DNA of 64,000 bases, taken from positions 945,001 to 1,009,000 of the forward strand of contig CM035356.1 in assembly GCA_020137815.1 (NCBI GenBank), given 5' to 3'. A program made the position numbers and the translations under genes. Shown here one piece after another: positions 55,454 to 64,000 of this stretch (within the stretch, counting starts at the first letter, position 1; every line of letters begins with the position of its first letter). A model generated the notes under the pieces. It did no database searches, had not been told where the DNA came from, and was given only the letters and a program-made list of their open reading frames with translations. The stretch is from Hormiphora californensis. Lineage: Eukaryota; Ctenophora; Tentaculata; Cydippida; Pleurobrachiidae.

Positions 55454-57766
55454 TCATTCTGTAACTTGACTCAACGGGTTGTACTGTGATGCGAGGTTGT
55501 CGTGTCCAAAACCCGCCGGGGAGACCAGATCGGACGGGGTCGGGGATGCTGAGAATGTGCTGTCCGCACTCTAGGGAGAGAGAGGGGGGGGTTAGTCGTG
55601 AAACACAACCAGCCATGGCATGGGGTAATTATATGGGTTGGATATTTATGTTAACAATCATATCAATAACTTATTAATTGGTTAGTTAACGTATTAAATA
55701 ATTTGGCAATTTGCTAATTGGTTGTGTACCTGGTCGCTCGTTCCACGTCCGTTTCCAAAGTTGATTGTCAGCCTGTGACCGTTATTGTTGACAGCGTTGA
55801 TTAGATGGTCAGCACTCTGGCCCATAATGGCTGTGTGTTTAAACTTCCTCCTGTCTGACAGGACCATGTATCTGATGGAGATAGAGAGGGGTTAGAGGAC
55901 CATGTATCTGATGGAGATAGAGAGGGGTTAGAGGACCATGTATCTGATGGAGATAGAGAGGGGTTAGAGGACCATGTATCTGATGGAGATAGAGAGGGGT
56001 TAGAGGACCATGTATCTGATGGAGATAGAGAGGGGTTAGAGGACCATGTATCTGATGGAGATAGAGAGGGGTTAGAGGACCATGTATCTGATGGAGATAG
56101 AGAGGGGTTAGAGGACCATGTATCTGATGGAGAGAGAGAGAGAGGGGGGGTTAGTATGTAGATAATTACAGCCACGTCATTAGTTAATAGTTGGTATTAT
56201 ACACGTGTTAATGATTAGAAATTGAAATTAGAGATTGGTCTCTAAAACCCATGAGACCAATTTATAAACCTCAAAAAAGTTCTACACGAGACTAACCTTC
56301 GTGCCCCGAAGAATATGATCCCTACTGCAGCGATACAGGAAATAATGACCGCCCCCACGATCAAACCAATGCTGACTTTTGAACGGTGTTTCACTGACTC
56401 TGAGGTTTTCTGCTGGACATCCATGAAACCTGGGGATAGAAATACATGTTACATGATGACAACATGTTAGGTAGGTACAATACTAGACACTAGTGTATTC
56501 CAAAATCCAGCTCCAGCTCCAGACTAATATCAATGGGTAATATAGAATGGAATGTTATTGCCGGTATGATTATTTCCCAAAATGGTAAAGTTTAATTCTA
56601 TCTGTCTATACTGTCAAGCCAATGCTCTGCGATACATTCCATGTTAGAAGTAGCTTTAAAGCGACAAGTCACGAACTAAAGCAGATATATCTCTTTCATA
56701 TTGACCCCAGATCTTTAGCTTGTGACCTTGTTAGATAGGTCCAAACCCAGGGCAATTGGGCCAATTCGAATATCAAACCAAAAACTTTGTTTGTTCAAAC
56801 TTCTCGAACTATGCTAGATCCACAAACAATGCCACAATCATATATCAAGAACTACCTCTTCTCCTGGGCTTAACAAGATCCCTTATTTATATCGACTACC
56901 CTAACCCGGATAAAACCTCCCACCTCACCTCGATATGTCATGAAATCCCACCTCTCTCTCACCTCGATACGTCATGAAATCCACGATATCAGGTTCCTTG
57001 GTGGGCAGGACCCCACTTTGTCTGAGCTCCTTGACAACTCTGTCAGCTGACAAACCAGACTGTTGAACTGTCACCAGTATCACTGACCTGAGTAGGAAGT
57101 TTGGGTGTTACTTGATTTGTGAACACTTCAGACTTGAGAATGAGAGATAATCAGATAATGTCAATGGCGGTGTTTGCCCGGCCCAAATCCTTACCCCATT
57201 CCGGAGAGTTTGGAGTTAATTTCCCGTAGGTCAATAGAGAAATACAGCCGTAATAGAAAGAGTGGTTCCTTGTCCATTGAGATAGAAAGGTGGTCAACGA
57301 AACTGTCCTTTCTATCCGTTATCGTATGAGGATCTTGCTTCGTTATGAAGGCTATCGTGTAGTCAACGTCGTTATCACTTATCTCATTGTCTATAACTGA
57401 AAGAAAAGGTTGTGTTAAGTTTCTCATCCGCATAATTCAAACAATTTGAATAACTTTTTCAGAGTTCCGGCAGTTTACCGACCGTGGGAAATTCTGCCGC
57501 GCTGAGCCGAACACGACCTTGTATTCGCAACACAAGTGAAACCTCGCGCGCTACATTCAAGTGAAGCGGTAACTGCGTCGCGCCGTGGCCCACACAAACT
57601 TCCCCAAATATATGTCAGCTGGAAAAGAAACGAGATATATCAGGCGAATGACATGTTGGGTTGTTTCCAATACCTGAAGAGCACAGAGAACAACACTGAT
57701 CGGGCATGTAAACTGAATTTGGGCATTGGTGATCTTGGCAAACTGTCTCGTGGCATGTTATCGTTC
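55454..57766 (-). CDS. VWC-domain single-pass membrane protein, 3' six exons
   Basis: Exons (minus order) 57,766-57,674, 57,396-57,195, 57,087-56,963, 56,429-56,297, 55,871-55,730 and 55,570-55,454 (TGA) join in phase into 269 codons. The first gives GTITCHETVCQDHQCP and MPDQCCSLC, the second half of a von Willebrand factor C (chordin-type CR) domain. Next is a membrane-proximal region of about 110 residues (DVDYTIAFITKQDPHTITDR; LLRLYFSIDLREINSKLSGM; SVILVTVQQSGLSADRVVKE), possibly an alpha/beta module. Then comes the TM segment VSIGLIVGAVIISCIAAVGI plus IFF, a basic stop-transfer (ARRY, DRRKFK) and an 80-residue cytoplasmic tail rich in Ser, Asn and Pro. VWC ectodomains often bind BMP-type ligands, but function here is unknown. 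Upstream exons were not found. Confidence 0.78.
55861..56148 (-). repeat. 36-bp tandem repeat amplifying a 3' splice site, 8 units
   Basis: The unit GGACCATGTATCTGATGGAG with ATAGAGAGGGGTTAGA starts at 55,861 and repeats every 36 bases to 56,113. Read on the minus strand each unit holds a full acceptor, CCCTCTCTATCTCCATCAG|ATACATGGTCC. Only the unit at 55,861 continues into coding sequence (...CTGTCAGAC). In the other seven the frame reads Tyr-Met-Val-Leu and then TAA. Confidence 0.92.
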
Positions 57767-57849
57767 CTGTTGAGATAGTGTTAACATGTTAACACACAGA
57801 GACGTTAACATTATCGAAACTGAATCATGATCCAATCAAAATAAATAAA

Positions 57850-58510
57850 CAAGTTTAGTTGTAATTAGAAAACCAGAAACTACAAACTGTGCCCCCCCCC
57901 CCCCGGCCCCACCTTGTGAAATGATTAATATTTCTGCGTACACCTCCGTATGTTACCTCAACCATATAAAGTACATAGATACAGTGTTTTGCATACACTG
58001 TACTACACCAACTCTCGCACCTTCCTCTAATATATCCATATTCTGTAATCACGATTCTCTACAAGAAAATCTAGTGGAATTTAGTGGACTCTTACTTTAG
58101 CTAAAAGCAGCATTTTAGAAGGATACGACAGACATTGATGGATATTTTTAATAGTTATATTTTTGACTTGATGATTTGAAGCCTTACATTAGTTGAAACA
58201 TTAGTTAATGGAATGTGATGATCTAATACCGGCACAAGTACAGTGGAATGGTGAGAGAGATGAGAGACGAGACGAAGGATGGTGCAAGATGAGCGGAGCA
58301 TACAGGGAGAGAGTGAAACGTGAAAAGCGAGAGCTAGGAGAGAGGAGAGAGAGGAGCACATAATCAAACAATGTGATGAGAGATATTGATTTATATGAGA
58401 TATAGAATTGGGGGTAGGTAAGGATAGAGATATGAGTCACTAAAACAGGTCTATATTGAATCCATGTTAGACCATTGGCCAATTATTATTACTTTTAAGA
58501 GTTTTCAAAT
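57850..58510. other. Intergenic or intronic stretch without supported exon
   Basis: Contains a C-run at 57,893-57,904 and GA-rich sequence (58,245-58,360). The missing first half of the VWC domain should be encoded upstream of 57,766 on the minus strand, but no exon with the expected C..C.C pattern was recognised here. Confidence 0.4.
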
Positions 58511-58546
58511 TAGGTATGTTGAACGTGTATGATAAACAATTCCTCC

Positions 58547-59690
58547 CCCACACCTCCCTACCTCATCTTCACATCTCCCTACCTCATCTTCACACCTCCC
58601 TACCTCATCTTCACACCTCCCTACCTCATCTTCACACCTCCCTACCTCACCTTCACATCTCCCTACCTCATCTTCACACCTCCCTACCTCATCTTCACAT
58701 CTCCCTACCTCATCTTCACACCTCCCTACCTCATCTTCACACCTCCCTACCTCATCTTCACACTTCCCTACCTCATCTTCACATCTCCCTACCTCATCTT
58801 CACATCTCCCTACCTCATCTTCACACCTCCCTACCTCATCTTCACATCTCCCTACCTCATCTTCACACCTCCCTACCTCATCTTCACATCTCCCTACCTC
58901 ATCTTCACACCTCCCTACCTCATCTTCACACCTCCCTACCTCATCTTCACACCTCCCTACCTCATCTTCACACCTCCCTACCTCACCTTCACACCTCCCT
59001 ACCTCATCTTCACATCTCCCTACCTAATCTTCACATCTCCCTACCTCATCTTCACACCTCCCTACCTCATCTTCACATCTCCCTACCTCATCTTCACACC
59101 TCCCTACCTCATCTTCACATCTCCCTACCTCATCTTCACATCTCCCTACCTCATCTTCACACCTCCCTACCTCATCTTCACATCTCCCTACCTCATCTTC
59201 ACATCTCCCTACATCATCTTCACATCTCCCTACCTCATCTTCACACCACCATACCTCATCTTCACACCTCCCTACCTCATCTTCACACCTCCCTACCTCA
59301 TCTTCACATCTCCCTACCTCATCTTCACACCTCCCTACCTCATCTTCACACCTCCCTACCTCATCTTCACATCTCCCTACCTCATCTTCACATCTCCCTA
59401 CCTCATCTTCACACCTCCCTACCTCATCTTCACACCTCCCTACCTCATCTTCACATCTCCCTACCTCATCTTCACACCTCCCTACCTCATCTTCACACCT
59501 CCCTACCTCATCTTCACATCTCCCTACCTCATCTTCACATCTCCCTACCTCATCTTCACACCTCCCTACCTCATCTTCACACCTCCCTACCTCATCTTCA
59601 CATCTCCCTACCTCATCTTCACACCTCCCTACCTCATCTTCATACCTCCCTACCTCATCTTCCCACCTCCCTGTCTTGTCTCCTTAATTT
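58547..59690. repeat. 21-bp satellite, about 54 copies, with higher-order pattern
   Basis: The unit TCCCTACCTCATCTTCACAC (plus C) repeats about 54 times with two main forms, CACACC (A) and CACATC (B). The period is a multiple of three, so all forward frames are open (Ser-Leu-Pro-His-Leu-His-Thr/Ile), which should not be read as a protein. In the distal part, the order of forms from about 59,300 is BAABBAA BAABBAA BAA, a seven-unit (147-bp) higher-order repeat. Confidence 0.95.
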
Positions 59691-59974
59691 TTAATCAAAT
59701 ATCGATAAACTTCAACCACATATATTGAGTTGACCGGATTTCCAGGATAGGTAGTTATAGATCCGCCTCATTATACATATTCAGGAACATCATTTAGACA
59801 TGGGGTAAAGCTGGTCGTGTGGGAAGTGAGCACTACAATGCAAACCATCCCCTGGCAACAGCACACGTGTGTTCTATTTTAGATGCTCTCTAGTCTCTCT
59901 CTAGTCTTCCTCTCCCTCTCTTTAGTCTCTCTCTTTCTCTCTCCCTCCCTCTCTCTTTTTATTCTTGCTCGCAG

Positions 59975-60039
59975 ATACGGGGGCCATTAGCCACGGAAAG
60001 AGAGAAAAAGACAGACAGCAGATGACTCTAACTTTATAC
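59975..60039 (+). CDS. Possible exon of an unidentified plus-strand gene
   Basis: Follows a good acceptor (TTCTTGCTCGCAG) and ends before GTAAGC. Only one frame is open: TGAISHGKREKDRQQM then TLTLY. It is hydrophilic and basic. The next supported exon (61,244) needs phase 2, so at least one exon is missing in between; a stretch after CTTTCTTTCAG at about 60,896 (LASILISIIPSSIPGCPLVL) is a weak candidate. Confidence 0.4.
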
Positions 60040-60309
60040 GTAAGCAGTTGGTACTACAACTCGCTTACCTCTCTCTCCCTCTCTCTCTTTCTCTCTTTCT
60101 CTCTATCTCCCTATCTCTTTTCTCCCCCCTTTTCTCCTCTCCGTCTCTCTCTCTCTCCCCTTCCCCTTCTCTCCCCTCCTCCGTCTCCCCTCTCCCCCCA
60201 CCCTCTCTCTTTTCCCCTCTCTTTGCCCCTCCTCTCTCCCCTCTTCTCTCCCCTCTCGTTTCCCTTCTTCCTTTCTATTTTTTATTTCTCAAACCCGGCC
60301 TAGTACATA

Positions 60310-60860
60310 TATAGTTGTTGCTCAAAAATAATTGCCCTTTTAATCCCCCCCTAATTTATTTTTTTTTTCCCTCAAACCTACGTGGGTCGGGTGGGGGGGG
60401 TTAAAATTTTAAGTCTCATTTATCGCGTTTCGGTTCTTTTAGTTTTGACCTGAATGATAACAACTGATATTTCTATGGTAATGATTCCAATTGCATCCAA
60501 TGAATCGTGTGAAACAGGGAAACACCCCTCTCGTACATTGTATACCGGGGGGATTTTCAAAAGTTTTCCCAAAGAAAGGGGGGGTTTTCGAAGGGGACCA
60601 ATGTGACCCGGGAACCCCCCGAATTTTAAAAAGGGATCCCTCCGATCCCGCCCCCTTGAAACGTGACCAAAACCCCCCCAATAATCCGATAAATACGAAT
60701 TGGGGCCCAGCCTCCCCCGGGGTTTTTTAGTTTCCCCCTCCCCTGTCCTAAAAGGGCCCCACTTCTTTTCCCCCCAGCAAATCACGGTGGGTTGAAACCC
60801 TCACTCCCCCAACCCCCCATTTCCCCCCCTCTCTCTCCCCTTTCTCTCCCCTTTTCTCTC
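60310..60860. other. Homopolymer-inflated stretch
   Basis: Runs of C, G, A and T of 4-9 bases follow one another (GGGGGG, CCCCCC, AAAA), unlike the flanks. Probably poor sequence. Frames found here are not credible genes. Confidence 0.55.
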
Positions 60861-61243
60861 TCTCTCTCACACATCTTGGTAATCCTTTCTTTCAGCTCGC
60901 TTCAATTTTAATATCTATAATACCTAGTAGTATTCCTGGATGCCCCCTCGTTCTACTTCTACATCTTGTAGTACTTCTATATTCAGTTCAATCGTTGACA
61001 TGCAGCTATTCTCGTGACTTCATCTGAATGTGTATCGTTTACCGGTTCTACAGTCAAATCTCAAACCTTGATTTAGTGGACGGATAAGTTCCCCTAATTT
61101 ACAATTTTATCTATAAAACCTCTTTTTATTGATTAAAATGTAACCCCCCGGGGGGGTTTTTGGCTGACCTATCTTCTCTAAAGTTGACTTTATTTTATCT
61201 TATTCAGCCTTATTCACAGTTTTAATTTTCTTTGGTAGACCAG

Positions 61244-61366
61244 GTTAATCTTATTCGTCAAGAACATATTGAATGCTCTAGTACTTGGTACCGAGAAGAC
61301 TTGTGAGTCAGGTGTGTCATGTTTCGGAGCAAGACACCCAACGAGGATGAACAATATCTCAACCAG
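61244..61366 (+). CDS. Exon of an unidentified plus-strand gene
   Basis: Acceptor GGTAGACCAG, donor ACCAG|GTAACA, 123 bases. The open frame reads LILFVKNILNALVLGTEKTC, ESGVSCFGARHPTRMNNIS and then a split codon, which continues in phase into the exon at 63,069. A minus-strand reading of the same bases (signal-peptide-like MCYLVEILFILVGCLA) is possible, but it has no good donor. Confidence 0.45.
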
Positions 61367-61659
61367 GTAACACATACATGGTAACCATGGTAACACTACA
61401 TGGTAACCATGGAAACACGGTAACACACTTGTAAGTCTTTTATGACAACTTCTCGCATCCCCAATGACACATTTTCCCAAAAATGATGAAAAAAAATAAT
61501 ACGTTTGATGTCAAAAGTCGCGGTGAGACAATTACAGATTTGTTTGTGTTTTGCGGTGATTGATGGGTTTCCCTTTTACGGATAAGTTCTAAACGCTCCT
61601 TTGAAAAAATCGAATCAAAAATAAAATAAAACATTTAGTGATCAAAATATTCTTGTTAC

Positions 61660-62000
61660 AAATTACACTTTCTTTTTCTTTTTCCCTTTTTTTTTTTTTT
61701 TCTCCGGGCCCCCCCCCTTTTTCTTTTTTTCCCCCCCTTTTTACCGTTGGAAAGAAACCAAAAAAAACTAAAGAAGGGTTAGGAAAAAAAACTTGGGGGA
61801 AAGGACTAAGGAAAAAGAAGAGGGGAATGTCTTTACCGGAACGGATTTAAAAATATAAAACCTCGCAAAAAGAACTGAAAGAGGTAAACATTTTGTTTTT
61901 TATACCCGATTTTGTAAAAATTTGGGGGAAATTTTTTAAAACGGAAGTTTTTGGTTTTGGGAAGCATTTGGTAAAACAAAAAATTATCTAGGAGTTTCAT
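61660..62000. other. Low-quality homopolymer stretch
   Basis: T-, C- and A-runs with GGGGGAAA-type words. The following 62,000-62,280 contains a short minus-strand frame (DRICRRVRIKHILNFLKSKL) that I cannot assign. Confidence 0.5.
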
Positions 62001-62284
62001 TAAATGTCGGGGTTGGTTGGTAGGGTACTAAGAATGCTAGAATGGTTGTTCTAAATGTGAGCACAAAGCGTGCCGACAATTTGAACTGTAGTAGGACAAG
62101 AAGCTGTATGTTTTAAAATTCTAGCTAACATATCGCCATGTTCAATCTCCCCCTTGCTGTATCAAATTGTAGCCTATCTTGGCCTAATTTGGATTTTAGG
62201 AAGTTTAGAATATGTTTGATCCGGACCCTCCTACAGATTCTGTCTCCATAATACATTTCTATGAAGCTTTCATAGAAAATAAGA

Positions 62285-62405
62285 GAGAGAGAGAGAGGGT
62301 AGAGGGGAGAGGGAGAAGAGAGAGAGGGGTATGAGTAGGGGAGAAGAGAGAGGAGAAGAGGAGAAGAGAAAGGGAGAAAAAAAGAAGAAGAGAGAGAAGA
62401 GAGGG

Positions 62406-62455
<50 letters not shown>

Positions 62456-62612
62456 AGAGAGATGCTATATAGATGGAGACAAAGACAATGCTGGAGAGAA
62501 AGTTTTTTGCCATGCACTCCTGGATGCTGTGAATATGAGAAAGAAATGATTTAGTCGGTCATGTCTCTCCCCCCCCCTTTTTTCTCTCTCTCCTCTCTCT
62601 CTCTCCTCTCTC

Positions 62613-62654
<42 letters not shown>

Positions 62655-62665
62655 CTCTCTCTCTC

Positions 62666-62718
<53 letters not shown>

Positions 62719-62780
62719 TTCTCTCCTCTCCTCCTCTCTCTCTCCTCTCTCCTCTCTCCTCTCTCTCCTTCTTTATCCCT
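62285..62780. repeat. (GA)n and (CT)n microsatellites
   Basis: A GA-rich tract at 62,285-62,462 and a CT-rich tract at 62,575-62,770 face each other across about 110 bases, so the two can pair as a long imperfect inverted repeat. (CT)n/(CTAT)n continues at 62,910-63,025. Confidence 0.85.
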
Positions 62781-63068
62781 GTTTCTCTCTGTTGTCCCCG
62801 CCATAGAGCGGCAGCTTGAATACCACTTGAATACCATTTTATGATCTAGCTTATAGCAGCTCGAACAAGACCAACTCACAACTGTTTAAAATCCTGCCCT
62901 TGTTGCGTCCCCTCTCTCTCTTTCTGTAATGCATCTATCTCTATATCTGCCTCTATATCTCTCTCTTTTCCCCCCCCTTTCTCTATCTATCTATCTCTCT
63001 CTATGCTATCTATCTCTCTCTCTCTCCCTGTGCATCCCATGTGTATGGTGTCCCTTGACGCGTTTCAG

Positions 63069-63141
63069 TATACTACTGATGCAACAGTGTTGTATTAAGT
63101 TTAATCGAGGTGCAGACATAGCTTTCGATCACTGGAAACGA
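63069..63141 (+). CDS. Exon of an unidentified plus-strand gene
   Basis: Acceptor GACGCGTTTCAG, donor AAACGA|GTAAGT, 73 bases. Joined to the exon at 61,244 it reads S-ILLMQQCCIKFNRGAD then IAFDHWKR. The gene continues beyond 63,141; 63,142-64,000 contains no further exon I can support. Confidence 0.45.
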
Positions 63142-63399
63142 GTAAGTAAAATCAATTAATTTACTAATTATCTAATCTTTTTGAACTTGATACCATTTTG
63201 TTGCTCTCTGGGATTTAGGAGCCATACAGTGGGGCATGGTGGTTCCAATTAGGGTGAATATTATCAATTTTGATAACTTTTAATTCTGCCAATTTTATCT
63301 CCTATTGTTAAGACTGTTCTAGACCATTTTTATGTTTTAAACCACCATCAGTACTGCAGTGACAGAGGGTCGAGGCAAATAGACCAAATAATTCATACC

Positions 63400-63510
63400 T
63401 GTCGTCCTGTCAGGCCAATGCTCTGACCACGGTTCTCGTGCGCTCCGTGTGCTTATTTGAAAGGAATGAGAATAGGGTCAGGCCCCGGTCAGGCAAATGC
63501 TCTGTCAGAT
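63400..63510. repeat. Two copies of the GTCAGGCCAATGCTCTGAC motif
   Basis: CCTGTCAGGCCAATGCTCTG at about 63,407 and GGTCAGGCAAATGCTCTGTC at about 63,477, imperfect palindromes of the same dispersed family noted at 52,493 and 56,610. Confidence 0.65.
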
Positions 63511-63732
63511 TCATACTGGGATTTGTAATATGTCTTTACCTTTGTAAAGGTCCAACTAAACCAATTATGTAGCTATCTGTCTGAACTATCCCTCTGTCTT
63601 TCTCACCTTTGTGTACAACAGTTTTCTCAGTCTACCAGTTTACCAAACCATTTTGCCAAATCCCCATACTCCTTACTCGAAAGACAGTCCAGTTCGATTC
63701 CCAAGGTTCTTCTCTCGTACATTTATCCAGCT

Positions 63733-63736
<4 letters not shown>

Positions 63737-63796
<60 letters not shown>
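63737..63796. repeat. (CT)n microsatellite
   Basis: About 60 bases of pure CT; adjacent reading frames of Leu-Ser or Arg-Glu repeats are not coding. Confidence 0.95.
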
Positions 63797-63797
<1 letters not shown>

Positions 63798-64000
63798 TCT
63801 TCTTCTTCTTCACCGTCATGACCCACCTTCATGATGCATGCTATTCAATTTCGGAAAAAAGTTAAAATTGTTAGACGGTCCGAGAGACAAAAGACAATTG
63901 TAGACTATCGCTATCGAACAGGTCTTAGAGGCTTGTCTGTCCAGTTAAATAGACAAGTCTTATGAAGTGTCTGAAATGCCCGTCTAAACCAGATCAGAAG

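Noticed and set aside
58516-59728. Two overlapping frames of nearly 400 residues
   Set aside because: They are the 21-bp satellite read through; the period is a multiple of three, so all forward frames stay open.
61214-61480. Minus-strand signal peptide exon (MCYLVEILFILVGCLA)
   Set aside because: No acceptable donor follows, whereas the plus strand offers an acceptor, a donor and a phase match to the next exon.

Overview
The window is nuclear DNA of an animal, probably an invertebrate. It has many short exons bounded by GTAAGT-like donors and CAG acceptors, introns of roughly 100 to 1,800 bases, abundant (CT)n microsatellites and many small fold-back transposons. Gene content is metazoan: the 3' part of LARP1, a FERM-domain gene that fits FRMD8, and a von Willebrand factor C membrane protein. 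The phylum cannot be fixed from the sequence alone.

Layout. 1-10,866 (+): the last 15 exons of LARP1, from just before the La motif to the stop codon after the DM15 repeats. Their splice phases join without a break into 713 codons. A separate three-exon gene for a 188-residue secreted protein lies antisense inside intron 6 (5,196-6,120, -). 10,867-13,954: 3' UTR and intergenic DNA. 13,955-17,172: a 5'-truncated non-LTR retrotransposon (reverse transcriptase plus RNase H) between two 366-bp direct repeats. 17,173-20,400: satellite-like tandem repeats. 22,798-23,221 (-): a 75-residue single-pass membrane protein, head to head with the FRMD8-like gene (23,456-29,008, +). 52,692-54,114 (+): a complete six-exon gene for an unfamiliar 271-residue membrane protein. 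55,454-57,766 (-): the 3' six exons of a VWC-domain single-pass receptor-like gene. 58,547-59,690: a 21-bp satellite. 59,975-63,141 (+): scattered exons of an unidentified gene.

Assembly structure dominates the middle. The segment 16,096-29,443 recurs at 29,501-46,337 with dense indels and with stretches of apparent nonsense where copy 1 has simple repeats. This looks like an uncorrected long read spliced into the assembly, not a biological duplication. A third, clean copy of the 3' end of the FRMD8-like gene lies at 47,345-49,110. It differs from copy 1 at 20 coding positions, all synonymous, as expected for a second haplotype of a highly polymorphic species or for a constrained duplicate. 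Homopolymer-inflated stretches (25,080-26,250; 49,660-50,470; 60,310-60,860; 61,660-62,000) also look like sequencing damage.

The most unusual biology is of four kinds: a 55-70 bp palindromic element family with an 8-bp target duplication and an apparently empty site in another copy; a cluster of nested hairpins sharing one cap sequence at 51,536-51,830; tandem amplification of splice sites (three donors in LARP1, eight acceptors in the VWC gene); and a 147-bp higher-order pattern inside the 21-bp satellite.
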